A DNA stretch of 28,180 nucleotides from UMGS1484 sp045593325 (GTDB lineage: Bacteria > Bacillota > Clostridia > Oscillospirales > Acutalibacteraceae), in contig JAZNWL010000026.1 in the NCBI GenBank assembly GCA_045593325.1, positions 1 to 28,180 on the forward strand, in the 5' to 3' direction. Numbering within the stretch: position 1 is the first letter of the stretch; each line of letters opens with the position of its first letter. The position numbers and the translations under genes were made by a program. Of the stretch, positions 14,692-22,309 are shown one piece after another. A model generated the notes under the pieces. The model had not been told where the DNA came from. It made no database searches and saw only the letters and a list, made by a program, of their open reading frames with translations.

Positions 14692-14856
14692 AAATAAGCT
14701 CCTTTCTGCAGTTTTTGTTTTTGTTATTCTGCAAGTATAGTATACAAAATAGGAAGGATCCCATGAAACACCCCCTTGGAAAAAAAGTTCTCACTTTAAA
14801 AACCTGAAAATGTTACTATAAAAACATAAGTATTTCACTAAAATCAGGCAAAAACA

Positions 14857-14885
14857 TTGCCATGCTGTTCTTCGTATGGTAAAAT
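14857..14885 (+). promoter_or_regulatory. Promoter of the large modular dockerin protein
   Basis: TTGCCA (14857-14862), 17-nt spacer, TAAAAT (14880-14885) with extended TGG. Predicted start near 14892; the leader of about 72 nt holds the two hairpins at 14901-14938. Confidence 0.75.
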
Positions 14886-14900
14886 GAAAAGGCAGTTAAG

Positions 14901-14944
14901 GTGATGTGACCCATCACTTTGCGAGGGCGGGTGCCCTCAATTCA
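14901..14944 (+). repeat. Two mini-hairpins in the leader of the modular dockerin gene
   Basis: GTGATG-TGACC-CATCAC (14901-14917) and GAGGGC-GGGT-GCCCTC (14923-14938), followed by CAATTCA (14938-14944), a truncated right-hand linker of the ATGAATTG family. They lie 7 nt upstream of CGGAGGA (14951-14957), inside the mRNA leader. Confidence 0.7.
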
Positions 14945-14963
14945 AAATAACGGAGGACAATGT

Positions 14964-17393
14964 ATGAAAAAGTGTATTTCTTTTCTGCTGAGCCTGGTAT
15001 TGCTTTGCAGTATCCTGGCAGTACCCCTTACGGTTTCCGCCGAAGATACCCTGGTGGACGTTTCGTTCCGGGATATGGAAGAAAACGGCGATCTGGCAGC
15101 CAGCCGTGCTGACTTTGCCCAGGAATCCACCAAATATACCCAAGGCAGTTATTCCATGGCTTACACCTTTAAGGATGACTGTGCTGACCAATTCCACCTT
15201 TACATTTACCGTAAAGGTCAGAAAAACAATGCCGTGGATATTTCCGGGGCTACCATGCTCCAGTTTGACCTGTGGGTACCTGTTGACGGGTACTTTAACA
15301 ACATGGCCAGCGATACCGGTATTAACATTGACGATGCCGACCACGTGAGCGGTTGGGGTTCCAGCGGCGGTAAGGTTTCTGCCGCTACCGTAAAAGCCTC
15401 TTTGAAAAACCTGAAAGCCGGTTGGAACCACGTTTCCATGGTTTTGGATGCTCCCGCCACCTGCACCAACGTAGTGGATATTCGGTTTTACGGGTTGAAA
15501 AGTGGTGTGAGTGCCGGAGACGTGATTTACATTGACGATATTCGTTTTGTAAACGATGCGGCAAACCAAACCGTTTGTGCGCCCCGTAATCAAGCGAAAG
15601 ACGTATTGGTGCTGTATATCCGAGGCAACACCGAGGTTACCACCGCCTATGCAGCTTTGTCTGATGACGCCAAACAATATCTTTCCGAAGAAGTAAAGAG
15701 CGCCATTGAAGCAGGGGATCTTCCCGAACCCACTCCCGAATTCCCCGAAACGCCCGACACTCCTGATACTCCTGACACCCCCGATACCTCCGATACTCCC
15801 GATACTTCCGAACCCCCCACCGACGTTCCTGTGGAAGATCTGGCCAAAAAGGTTTTGGACGTTGCCTTCCGGGATATGGAATCCAGAGGCGACCTGAACA
15901 CCGCAGGTGCCGACTGGGCCAATGAAACAGGAAAATATACCCAAGGATCCCAATCCATTTCCTATACCTTTAAAGGCGGTGTAGGCAACGGGACTTTGGC
16001 CTTCTATATTTACCGGGTGGGTCAGAAGAATAACGCTGTGGACATTTCCGGTGCCACCATGTTGCAATTTGACCTGTGGGTTCCCGCCGACGGCTATTTT
16101 GACAACATTGCCGGGGACGCCGGGGTAAACGTGGACGATGCCGACCACGTGAGCAAATGGGGTTCCAGCGGTGGGAAAGCCGACGCTCCCAAAGTAAAAG
16201 CCGTTTTGAAAGGCTTGAAAGCAGGGTGGAACCACGTGTCCGTTCCTTTGAACGCCATGTCCACCTGCACCAACGCCGTTGACTTGCGACTGTATATGGT
16301 GCGCAGCGGTGTGGCAGACGGTGACGTGGTTTTGATTGACGACGTGCGTTTTGTCAGCGATCTGGCCAATCAAACCATCACGCCTTTCCGTAATCAAGCC
16401 AAAGACGTAATTGCTCTGCTTGCCGAAGGAAACACTGCCCAAGGGGAAACCCTTTATCAAACCATCGGTGCCCGTGCACGGGAATACGTTCCCGAAAGCA
16501 TGCTGACTGCCGCCGGCATTGAAGTGATTCCTCAACCTGAAAAATACACCCTTTCCTTTGACCTGCAAGGGGCCAATGAAACCATTGATTCCCAAACCGT
16601 TTATGAAGGGGACGTAGCATTCGCCGTTGCCAACCCCACCAAAGAGGGATACGTGTTTGACGGTTGGTATGCAGGGGAAGAAAAGGTAGACCTTGCTACC
16701 TTTACCATGCCCGGAGAAGACGTTACTTTGACTGCCTCCTGGAAAAAGACCTATACCCTGACCTTTGATTTGAACGGCGGGTCGGGCGGTCCTGACAATC
16801 AGGCATTGGTAGCAGGGGAAAGCCCCGTTGTGGGCAGTGACCCCTGGAAGACCGGGGAAGGCTTTGAAGGTTGGTACGAAGGGGATACCCTGGTAGACCT
16901 TACCACCTTTGTGATGCCCGAACGTGACGTGACCCTGGTTGCCAAATGGGGTGTGCAATATTTCACCCTGACTTTCGACACCAAAGGCGGTAACGAAACC
17001 TACGATGAACAAAAACTGGAAGCCGGGCAAGCCCCTGTGAAGGTGGAAGACCCCACCAGAGAGGGCTATACCTTCGTTGGCTGGTATAACGGCTTTAACC
17101 GTGTAAACTGGGACACCTTTGTGATGCCCTCCCGTAACGTTACCTTTACCGCCAAATGGGAAGAAGGGGAACCTGCTCCCGAAGCTGACTTTGGGGACGT
17201 GAACAGCGACGGCAGTATTGATGCCAAAGACGCGTTGGAAATCCTGAAAGCCGCTGTGGATAAGATCACCCTAACCGAAGACCAGGAAGTATTGGCAGAC
17301 GTGAATGAAGATAATGCCATTGATGCCAAAGACGCCCTGCTGGTGCTGAAAAAAGCCGTAGGGAAAATTGACAAATTCCCCTGCGAAGAATAA
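14964..17393 (+). CDS. Large secreted modular protein: two CBM-like repeats, three InlB-type B-repeats, dockerin-like tail
   Basis: 809 aa. Signal peptide 1-26 (LTVSA cleavage). Two homologous modules of about 165 aa (29-195 and 297-465) share VDISGATMLQFDLWVP, DADHVS-WGSSGGK, LKAGWNHVS and IDD-RFV; they look like beta-sandwich carbohydrate-binding modules. Between them is a Pro-Asp-Thr linker (261-285). Three InlB-like B-repeats follow (about 528-594, 597-662, 667-732), each with EGY/EGF-x-F-x-GWY and VTLTA-W, typical of cell-surface proteins. C-terminal dockerin-like domain 744-805 has near-canonical loops (DVNSDGSIDAKD, DVNEDNAIDAKD). No enzymatic domain was recognised. ATG at 14964 has CGGAGGA 6 nt upstream and gives the signal peptide. 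Probably a glycan-binding adhesin or scaffold-associated protein. Confidence 0.85.
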   Translation: MKKCISFLLSLVLLCSILAVPLTVSAEDTLVDVSFRDMEENGDLAASRADFAQESTKYTQGSYSMAYTFKDDCADQFHLYIYRKGQKNNAVDISGATMLQFDLWVPVDGYFNNMASDTGINIDDADHVSGWGSSGGKVSAATVKASLKNLKAGWNHVSMVLDAPATCTNVVDIRFYGLKSGVSAGDVIYIDDIRFVNDAANQTVCAPRNQAKDVLVLYIRGNTEVTTAYAALSDDAKQYLSEEVKSAIEAGDLPEPTPEFPETPDTPDTPDTPDTSDTPDTSEPPTDVPVEDLAKKVLDVAFRDMESRGDLNTAGADWANETGKYTQGSQSISYTFKGGVGNGTLAFYIYRVGQKNNAVDISGATMLQFDLWVPADGYFDNIAGDAGVNVDDADHVSKWGSSGGKADAPKVKAVLKGLKAGWNHVSVPLNAMSTCTNAVDLRLYMVRSGVADGDVVLIDDVRFVSDLANQTITPFRNQAKDVIALLAEGNTAQGETLYQTIGARAREYVPESMLTAAGIEVIPQPEKYTLSFDLQGANETIDSQTVYEGDVAFAVANPTKEGYVFDGWYAGEEKVDLATFTMPGEDVTLTASWKKTYTLTFDLNGGSGGPDNQALVAGESPVVGSDPWKTGEGFEGWYEGDTLVDLTTFVMPERDVTLVAKWGVQYFTLTFDTKGGNETYDEQKLEAGQAPVKVEDPTREGYTFVGWYNGFNRVNWDTFVMPSRNVTFTAKWEEGEPAPEADFGDVNSDGSIDAKDALEILKAAVDKITLTEDQEVLADVNEDNAIDAKDALLVLKKAVGKIDKFPCEE

Positions 17394-17408
17394 ATCATAA
17401 AGAGATCA

Positions 17409-17447
17409 AAAACCGCCGATTGCTGACTGCAATCGGCGGTTTATATT
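17409..17447. terminator. Bidirectional terminator
   Basis: 11-bp perfect stem CCGCCGATTGC with its complement, 5-nt loop. The minus side has TTTTTG, the plus side TTTATATTG. It ends the modular dockerin gene and, in the other direction, the VUT-SDR operon, whose 3' UTR would then include the repeat at 17464-17516. Confidence 0.9.
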
Positions 17448-17463
17448 GTTAAAGAACCCACAA

Positions 17464-17516
17464 CTAAGGCTCCCCTTGTCAGGGGAGCTGTCTGCGTAGC
17501 AGACTGAGGGGTAGTA
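17464..17516. repeat. Intergenic two-hairpin repeat element
   Basis: Two adjacent hairpins, GCTCCCCT-TGTC-AGGGGAGC (17468-17487) and GTCTGC-GTA-GCAGAC (17489-17503), then TGAGGGGTAGT whose GGGG could compete for the first stem. I recall elements of this form (CTCCCCT hairpin, variable second hairpin, CTGAGGGG tail) being scattered in many gut Firmicutes genomes, but I cannot search here. It is distinct in sequence from the TGATATT and ATGAATTG families. Confidence 0.65.
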
Positions 17517-17525
17517 AAAACCGTG

Positions 17526-18353
17526 TTATCTTAGGTGTGCTATGTTGTCCAGATAGGTTTGGGCGTACTTCGCCAGGACGATTTTGGGACATTCCTCTTT
17601 TACAAAGCGGAAGTGATAGGTCGCGTCTTCCCGGTGCCCCAAAGCGTATGCCGCCATGCCTTGCAGGTAGTGGGTCAAAGCCACCGTGTGAAGCCCCTTT
17701 TGCCAGGGGGTCAGGGTTTTATAGGATTTCATGCCTTCTTGATCTCCTTTGGAAATTGCCCACATCAATTCCAAAAGATTCCCCATGCCGTAACACATTT
17801 CTTTGACTTTTTTGTTTCCCGTCAGGGTAGGTAAAAGTCGGCGGTATTCTGCCAGGGCAACTTCCAGCCCTTGCCCGTTTTGCATAAAGAAACAGCAAAG
17901 AGCTTGGTAGTACCGTCCGTCCAGGGCCATAACGGGTTTGGTTTGCATGGCAAGGGCATTGGCATAAGCCAGGGCGTTGCCGTAGTCTCCCATATAAAAC
18001 AAGGCCACGGCATAAACGCTGTTCATATGTTTGCGGTTGTTTTTGTAAAACTCGGTTTTCAGTGCCAGATATTTTTGCGGGTCGCCATCCTCGGTCATGG
18101 CCGTTTCGGTGGCGCTGAGAAAAACGGCATTGATGAAGAAACTGAGAATGAGGGTCAGGGAAAGCAAAAACAAGGAAACCCAAAGGGGCAATCCCCGATA
18201 ATCCACGTAGGAATACCCCAACAATTCTATGGTAATGGGATTACCAACCAATAAAATCACCAGATCGATGACCAGGGTAATCATGGCCGTCCAGCGAATC
18301 CGACGCTTTATTTTCTTAATATCCTGTTCATAGGGATTTTGGAATGGAGTCAT
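17526..18353 (-). CDS. Membrane protein with TPR-like soluble domain, unknown function
   Basis: 275 aa. A basic N-terminus (KKIKRRIR) is followed by two transmembrane helices (about 22-45 and 56-80). A soluble helical region (about 85-275) of repeated helix pairs resembles tetratricopeptide repeats: YKNNRKHMNSVYAVALFYMG, YGNALAYANALA, YYQALCCFFMQNG, THYLQGMAAYALGHREDATYHF. Such proteins usually act as interaction platforms. The start at 18353 is chosen because it gives the clean N-terminus and lies 8 nt from the SDR stop; the longer ORF runs into the SDR gene. Third gene of the VUT-SDR operon. I do not recognise a named family. Confidence 0.75.
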   Translation of the reverse strand: MTPFQNPYEQDIKKIKRRIRWTAMITLVIDLVILLVGNPITIELLGYSYVDYRGLPLWVSLFLLSLTLILSFFINAVFLSATETAMTEDGDPQKYLALKTEFYKNNRKHMNSVYAVALFYMGDYGNALAYANALAMQTKPVMALDGRYYQALCCFFMQNGQGLEVALAEYRRLLPTLTGNKKVKEMCYGMGNLLELMWAISKGDQEGMKSYKTLTPWQKGLHTVALTHYLQGMAAYALGHREDATYHFRFVKEECPKIVLAKYAQTYLDNIAHLR

Positions 18354-18361
18354 AGTAGCAC

Positions 18362-19015
18362 CTACTCTTTCCACACGAAATGAAAGTTGATGGATTCGCC
18401 CCCGTCTACCACGATGTTTTGCCCGGTACAGAATGTGTTTTCCACCGTCAAAAAGTACGCCCACTTTGCAATTTCTTCAGGGGTTGCCCACTTTTTCAAG
18501 GGGGTTTCTTTCATGATTTGTTCCCAAAGAAGGGGGTCGTCCATCACGCATTGATTTAAGGGGGTCATCACGCCGCCGGGGTCTAAACTGTTACAGGTTG
18601 CCCCAAAGGGGGCTAAGCGCAATGCCAGGTTTTTGGTGTAGGCAATCACGCCCCCTTTGCTGGCGCAATATTCGGGGAATTCCGCCCCGGTGTGTCCGCT
18701 GGCAGAGCCGATATTCAGCACCGAATGGATCTTCTCTTGCACAGCGTACCGCTCGGTAAGGGCAATCAGGGCTTTTAGGTTAATGTCAATATCCTCTTCG
18801 TTTTGGGTGCCGGCATTGTTAATAAGAATTTCAATGTTTTGGAGTTTGGGTAAATTTTCGGTATCCCGAACATCGCAAACATAGTGGGTGTAATTGGTGT
18901 GGGAAAGGGAGGCGGGCTGACGGTCAATGCCCACAACGGTGTGTCCCTTTTCCAAAAACAGCCGGGCAATGGCTTTGCCGATGCCCTGGGTGGTGCCTGT
19001 AATGAAAACCTTCAT
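18362..19015 (-). CDS. Short-chain dehydrogenase/reductase (SDR)
   Basis: 217 aa classical SDR with a Rossmann fold. Cofactor motif TGTTQGIG (residues 6-13); D31 after beta-2 favours NAD(H). NNAG (66-69), Asn79 and the catalytic S104, Y116, K120 (YCASK) are all present. The DPGGVMTPL and C-terminal VVDGGESI segments are also family-typical. The substrate is unknown; the protein is somewhat shorter than the usual 245-250 aa. ATG at 19015 overlaps the VUT stop (ATGA), so the two are translationally coupled. Possible substrates include sugars, fatty acyl chains or pteridine/deazapurine intermediates, but nothing here decides. Confidence 0.93.
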   Translation of the reverse strand: MKVFITGTTQGIGKAIARLFLEKGHTVVGIDRQPASLSHTNYTHYVCDVRDTENLPKLQNIEILINNAGTQNEEDIDINLKALIALTERYAVQEKIHSVLNIGSASGHTGAEFPEYCASKGGVIAYTKNLALRLAPFGATCNSLDPGGVMTPLNQCVMDDPLLWEQIMKETPLKKWATPEEIAKWAYFLTVENTFCTGQNIVVDGGESINFHFVWKE

Positions 19016-19752
19016 TGGTGTGCCTTCCTTTCCAAAAAGTCCAAATAGTCTTTGCCGACCCCTTCGGCTTTCCATTTTTTTGCGATGCGATAGCCAATGG
19101 GAGAAAAAACAACCTCCATCAGCAGTTCCGCCACCGCCCCGGTCAGGGCGCACATGGCGCATTGGAGTACCGTCCAGGAAAAGCCGTCCCAAAAAATGGG
19201 GGCAAGAAAATAGAATACCATAATGGAAAAAATAAAATTATCGGTAAACTGCCCGATAAAGGTGGAAACGTAGGAGCGGGTCATGTAAGCCAGTTTTCCG
19301 TCAGGGTGGTTGCGGAATCCTTTACCCACCAGGAAATTCACCGTGTTATTCACCAGCGCGGAAATGAGAAATGCCACGGTGCTTCCCAATAAAATAAACC
19401 AGGTACCCCCGAAGATTCCGTCAAAGGCAGAATAGTCGTTGGCGGAAGAGGGGATGGCGCTCACCAGGAAGAAGATCAAACAGGTCAGCAGATTGATGAG
19501 CACCGCGTGAATGGAGATCAGCGTGGAAGCCCGGGGACCGAAATGCTTGGTGATCATGTCCATACAAAGAAAGGAAAGCCAGGAGATCAGCATCCCCCCG
19601 TCCAAGGCTAACCAGGGTAGTTGCACCAAGGTTTTGTTGGCAAGAAGATTCATGCAAATGACACTTACTGCAAACAGGGTCACCACCGTTGCGGGAATGG
19701 ACCGAAGAAGAATTTTAAATTCTTTTCGGGTTTTTCTTATTGGTTCTTTCAT
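19012..19752 (-). CDS. VUT family (YhhQ-like) membrane transporter, probable queuosine-precursor uptake
   Basis: 246 aa with about six transmembrane helices. Segments VICMNLLANKTL, ALDGGMLISWLSFLCMDMITKHFG, LLGSTVAFLISALVNN and YVSTFIGQFTDNFIFSIMVF match the VUT/YhhQ family, which takes up queuosine precursors (preQ0/preQ1/queuine) in characterised cases. The substrate here is inferred from family only. ATG at 19752 is chosen; a GTG at 19761 would overlap the AAGGTG Shine-Dalgarno. It is the first gene of a three-gene operon with an SDR and a TPR-like membrane protein. Confidence 0.85.
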   Translation of the reverse strand: MKEPIRKTRKEFKILLRSIPATVVTLFAVSVICMNLLANKTLVQLPWLALDGGMLISWLSFLCMDMITKHFGPRASTLISIHAVLINLLTCLIFFLVSAIPSSANDYSAFDGIFGGTWFILLGSTVAFLISALVNNTVNFLVGKGFRNHPDGKLAYMTRSYVSTFIGQFTDNFIFSIMVFYFLAPIFWDGFSWTVLQCAMCALTGAVAELLMEVVFSPIGYRIAKKWKAEGVGKDYLDFLERKAHQ

Positions 19753-19790
19753 GGACTTCACCTTCTTTCAAATTACCATGGTCTGGCTAA

Positions 19791-19819
19791 AGTATATCAT
19801 AAAATGATTTTGATTGCAA
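19791..19819 (-). promoter_or_regulatory. Promoter of the VUT-SDR operon
   Basis: Minus-strand TTGCAA (19814-19819), 17-nt spacer, TATACT (19791-19796) with extended TGA. It sits directly downstream of the preceding gene's terminator. Confidence 0.8.
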
Positions 19820-19821
19820 CG

Positions 19822-19854
19822 AAAAAGAGGAGAACCTGTTGGCTCTCCTCTTTG
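19822..19854 (-). terminator. Terminator of the SGNH hydrolase gene
   Basis: Minus-strand hairpin AAAGAGGAGA..TCTCCTCTTTTT with a loop of about 12 nt, 3 nt after the stop codon. Confidence 0.85.
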
Positions 19855-19857
19855 ATA

Positions 19858-22158
19858 TTATTCAGCCTGCAATTCAATGGGAAACTTTGTGATTTTCCCA
19901 ACGGCGTATTTCAAAATTTCCAAAGCGTCTTTGGCATTGATTCCCTCTTTGCCGTCCACTTCGGCGGCAAGTTGTTGGTGGGCAGTAAGCTCGCCTTTGC
20001 CAACGGCAAATTTCAGCACCTGCAAGGCATCTTTGGCATTCACACTTTGGTCGCCGTTTACGTCCCCGTAAGGAATTTTCACAGGGGGTTCGGGTTCCAC
20101 GGGGGTATCGGTGGGGGTTTCGGGGCCATTGGGAACATCGGTAGGCGTTTGAGGCTCAACAGGGACGTCGGGCTCAACAGGGACGTCCGGCTCAACAGGG
20201 ACGTCGGGTTCAACAGGGACGTCGGGCTCAACGGGGACGTCCGGCTCAACGGGGACGTCCGGCTCGTCGGGAATTTCGGGAGCAGGAGTATCCCCAATGG
20301 TTTTAAACCATTGTTCAATGTAGGGGGTAAGGCGGTTGTATGCCTCGGGACTGGGGTGAACCGTATCGGTAATATAGTTGGTGGTGTTTACCTCCAGCAG
20401 GGTATTGTTCACGTAATCATCGTGGTACAAGTCCAGATAGTCCACGTTCCATTTGTTGCAAATTTCTATGGTAGCGTTGGCGATATCTTCCATATCGTTC
20501 ACGTTACCCTTGGTGGCAAGGGGCATTTTGTAGATGATAATAAACCCAAACCGAGCAGTGGGGAAGCGGTTGCGGGCGGTGTAAAACAGTTCTTCCAATG
20601 CCCCTGCAAAGGTGGTAATGTCAAAATCTTCAGGGTCAAAAGAATCGGTGATGGCGCCAACGGGAAAGGATTCCCAGGCGTCGTTGGTGCCCCCTTCCAT
20701 AATCACGTAATCGTAGGCATCGTATTTGGCTTTTGCCATTTGGTCCACGATTCTTCTGTTCTGGCGGGCGGTGGAAACCGACCAACCGCTGATGGATTGG
20801 TTATCCGAAACGATCCCCAGGGATCGGGCCATCCGCCATGCCCAGGCTCTGCCCGAGTCGGCAGAACCGTAGGAAATGGAGTCCCCCAAAAACAGCACCT
20901 TTTTGCCTCCGAAGAAGTAGGCGTTATATCCCACTTTGGTGACCATTTGGTTTTTGGTAATTAAATAGCTGGGGGCTTGGTCTGCGTTGGCAATCACCCG
21001 AACGTAGGAAACCCCTGCGGGTACGGTAAAGTTAAAAATACAGGTTTTACTGTCCAACTCTTCCACCTTGGAAAGCCCTTTGCCGTTGGAATACTCAGCA
21101 AGGTAGGTGGTTTCATCACTCATGGTAACCAAATGGAACCCTTGGGCGGTAACCGCCCCCGAAAGGGTGATGATATCCCCTTCCACCACGGGGATAGGGG
21201 GTGTGGTGCGGTATTTGTTGTCGGTGCTTGCCACGCCGTTTCCGTCGGTGTAGCCGGGGGTGGCGGTGGCAAGGTCAAAGAGGTTTGTGTAATCCGATTC
21301 CAAAAAGGCATTCATTTCCCAAACCGAGAAGGGTCGGTTTTTGGTGACCAGATAGTGGCCCGCATATTGGGTTCTGGCAATCATTTCCACAAAATTGACC
21401 CCTGCAGGTACGGTGAACTGCAAAATGGAAGTGCCGTTGCCCATATCGTGGAGTTTGGTAACCCCGTCGGTGACGCCGTATTCCTTAAGGTAGGTGGTTT
21501 CATTACTCATAGTAACCAGGTGGAAGCCTTGCCCCGTTACGGCAGTACCAAAGGTGATCACGTCCCCTTGGGCCACCGGGATGGTAGCGGAACGGTAAAT
21601 GGTATCTTCCTTTTTTTCTCCGGCGGCGTTGTAATATCCCGTCATCATGGTTTCGGTGTCAAACAAATTTACCATGGCAACCGTATTGGTGGGAGCACAG
21701 TAAGCGTTCAGTTCTTCCACGGTAAAGGGACGGTTTTTGGTGGCTAAATATTTGTACATATTGGTGGTGCGAGGAACCAAACGAATGTAGGTTACCCCCG
21801 CGGGTACGGTGAATTGCAGAATGGAGGTGGTACTGTCGATCTCATACAATTTGGTCAACCCGCTGGTCAGGCCGTATTCCTTCAGGTAGGTGGTTTTGTC
21901 ACTCATGGTGACCAAATGGAAGCCTTGGGCGGTTACCACACTCCCAAAGGTAATTACGTCCCCTTCACTTACCCCAATGGGGGCACTGCAACGGTATTTG
22001 TTGTCGGCAACGTATTCCCCGGTTTTGGAGTAGTACCCCACTTGCGCGGCAGAGGGGTGATACAGGTTCACAAGTTCGGTTTCGGCACTTACCCGGTTTA
22101 CAAATAAACTGCAAAGGGTTGCCAAACTTAAGATGAAGGCGAAAATCTTTTTGAACAT
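19858..22158 (-). CDS. Secreted SGNH/GDSL hydrolase with triplicated N-terminal module and dockerin-like tail
   Basis: 766 aa. Signal peptide 1-25 (VNRVSA). Three homologous modules of about 120 aa (30-153, 164-286, 291-412) share YR..IPV..GDVITFG, QGFHLVTMSDETTYL-EY, ILQFTVPAGV and LVTKNRPF. An SGNH hydrolase domain follows (about 418-623): GDS block LFLGDSISYG with nucleophile S427, GGTND (489-493), and D598-T-V-H601 as catalytic Asp/His. Such enzymes are often carbohydrate esterases removing acetyl groups from glycans. Linker 632-667 is six EPDVPV repeats. Dockerin-like tail 697-761, whose second loop (EVDGKEGINAKD) has lost calcium ligands. ATG at 22158 has AAGGAG 9 nt upstream. It diverges from an AraC regulator bearing the same module. 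Confidence 0.9.
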   Translation of the reverse strand: MFKKIFAFILSLATLCSLFVNRVSAETELVNLYHPSAAQVGYYSKTGEYVADNKYRCSAPIGVSEGDVITFGSVVTAQGFHLVTMSDKTTYLKEYGLTSGLTKLYEIDSTTSILQFTVPAGVTYIRLVPRTTNMYKYLATKNRPFTVEELNAYCAPTNTVAMVNLFDTETMMTGYYNAAGEKKEDTIYRSATIPVAQGDVITFGTAVTGQGFHLVTMSNETTYLKEYGVTDGVTKLHDMGNGTSILQFTVPAGVNFVEMIARTQYAGHYLVTKNRPFSVWEMNAFLESDYTNLFDLATATPGYTDGNGVASTDNKYRTTPPIPVVEGDIITLSGAVTAQGFHLVTMSDETTYLAEYSNGKGLSKVEELDSKTCIFNFTVPAGVSYVRVIANADQAPSYLITKNQMVTKVGYNAYFFGGKKVLFLGDSISYGSADSGRAWAWRMARSLGIVSDNQSISGWSVSTARQNRRIVDQMAKAKYDAYDYVIMEGGTNDAWESFPVGAITDSFDPEDFDITTFAGALEELFYTARNRFPTARFGFIIIYKMPLATKGNVNDMEDIANATIEICNKWNVDYLDLYHDDYVNNTLLEVNTTNYITDTVHPSPEAYNRLTPYIEQWFKTIGDTPAPEIPDEPDVPVEPDVPVEPDVPVEPDVPVEPDVPVEPDVPVEPQTPTDVPNGPETPTDTPVEPEPPVKIPYGDVNGDQSVNAKDALQVLKFAVGKGELTAHQQLAAEVDGKEGINAKDALEILKYAVGKITKFPIELQAE

Positions 22159-22203
22159 ATTCAGAAACTCCTTTTCAAAATTTGGACAAAAAACATTTTT
22201 CTG

Positions 22204-22232
22204 TTGCATTGTTATTGTCTTGTAAGTATAAT
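22204..22232 (+). promoter_or_regulatory. Promoter of the AraC regulator gene
   Basis: TTGCAT (22204-22209), 17-nt spacer, TATAAT (22227-22232). The -10 box is half of a perfect 12-bp palindrome GTATAATTATAC (22226-22237), which is also the -10 of the opposite promoter. Confidence 0.75.
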
Positions 22233-22258
22233 TATACGGGTATAATCAATGGATACAA
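22231..22258 (-). promoter_or_regulatory. Promoter of the SGNH hydrolase gene
   Basis: Minus-strand TTGTAT (22253-22258), 16-nt spacer, TATAAT (22231-22236), overlapping the AraC gene's -10 within the same palindrome. The two promoters probably compete for RNA polymerase. Confidence 0.65.
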
Positions 22259-22309
22259 TGCAGAATATGAACTTAACAGTTGGATTTTTTTAACATTTCG
22301 GAGGGCGCT

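Noticed and set aside
14937..17030. 697-residue open frame on the minus strand opposite the modular dockerin gene
   Set aside because: It is the antisense shadow of a well-supported secreted protein; it is rich in G, V, F and H as expected from reversed codons, has no Shine-Dalgarno or family motif, and its length follows from the GC bias of the real gene.
19621..20964. 447-residue plus-strand open frame with RLNRDVG repeats opposite the SGNH hydrolase
   Set aside because: The repeat is the antisense of the EPDVPV linker; the minus strand has signal peptide, catalytic motifs and dockerin-like tail.
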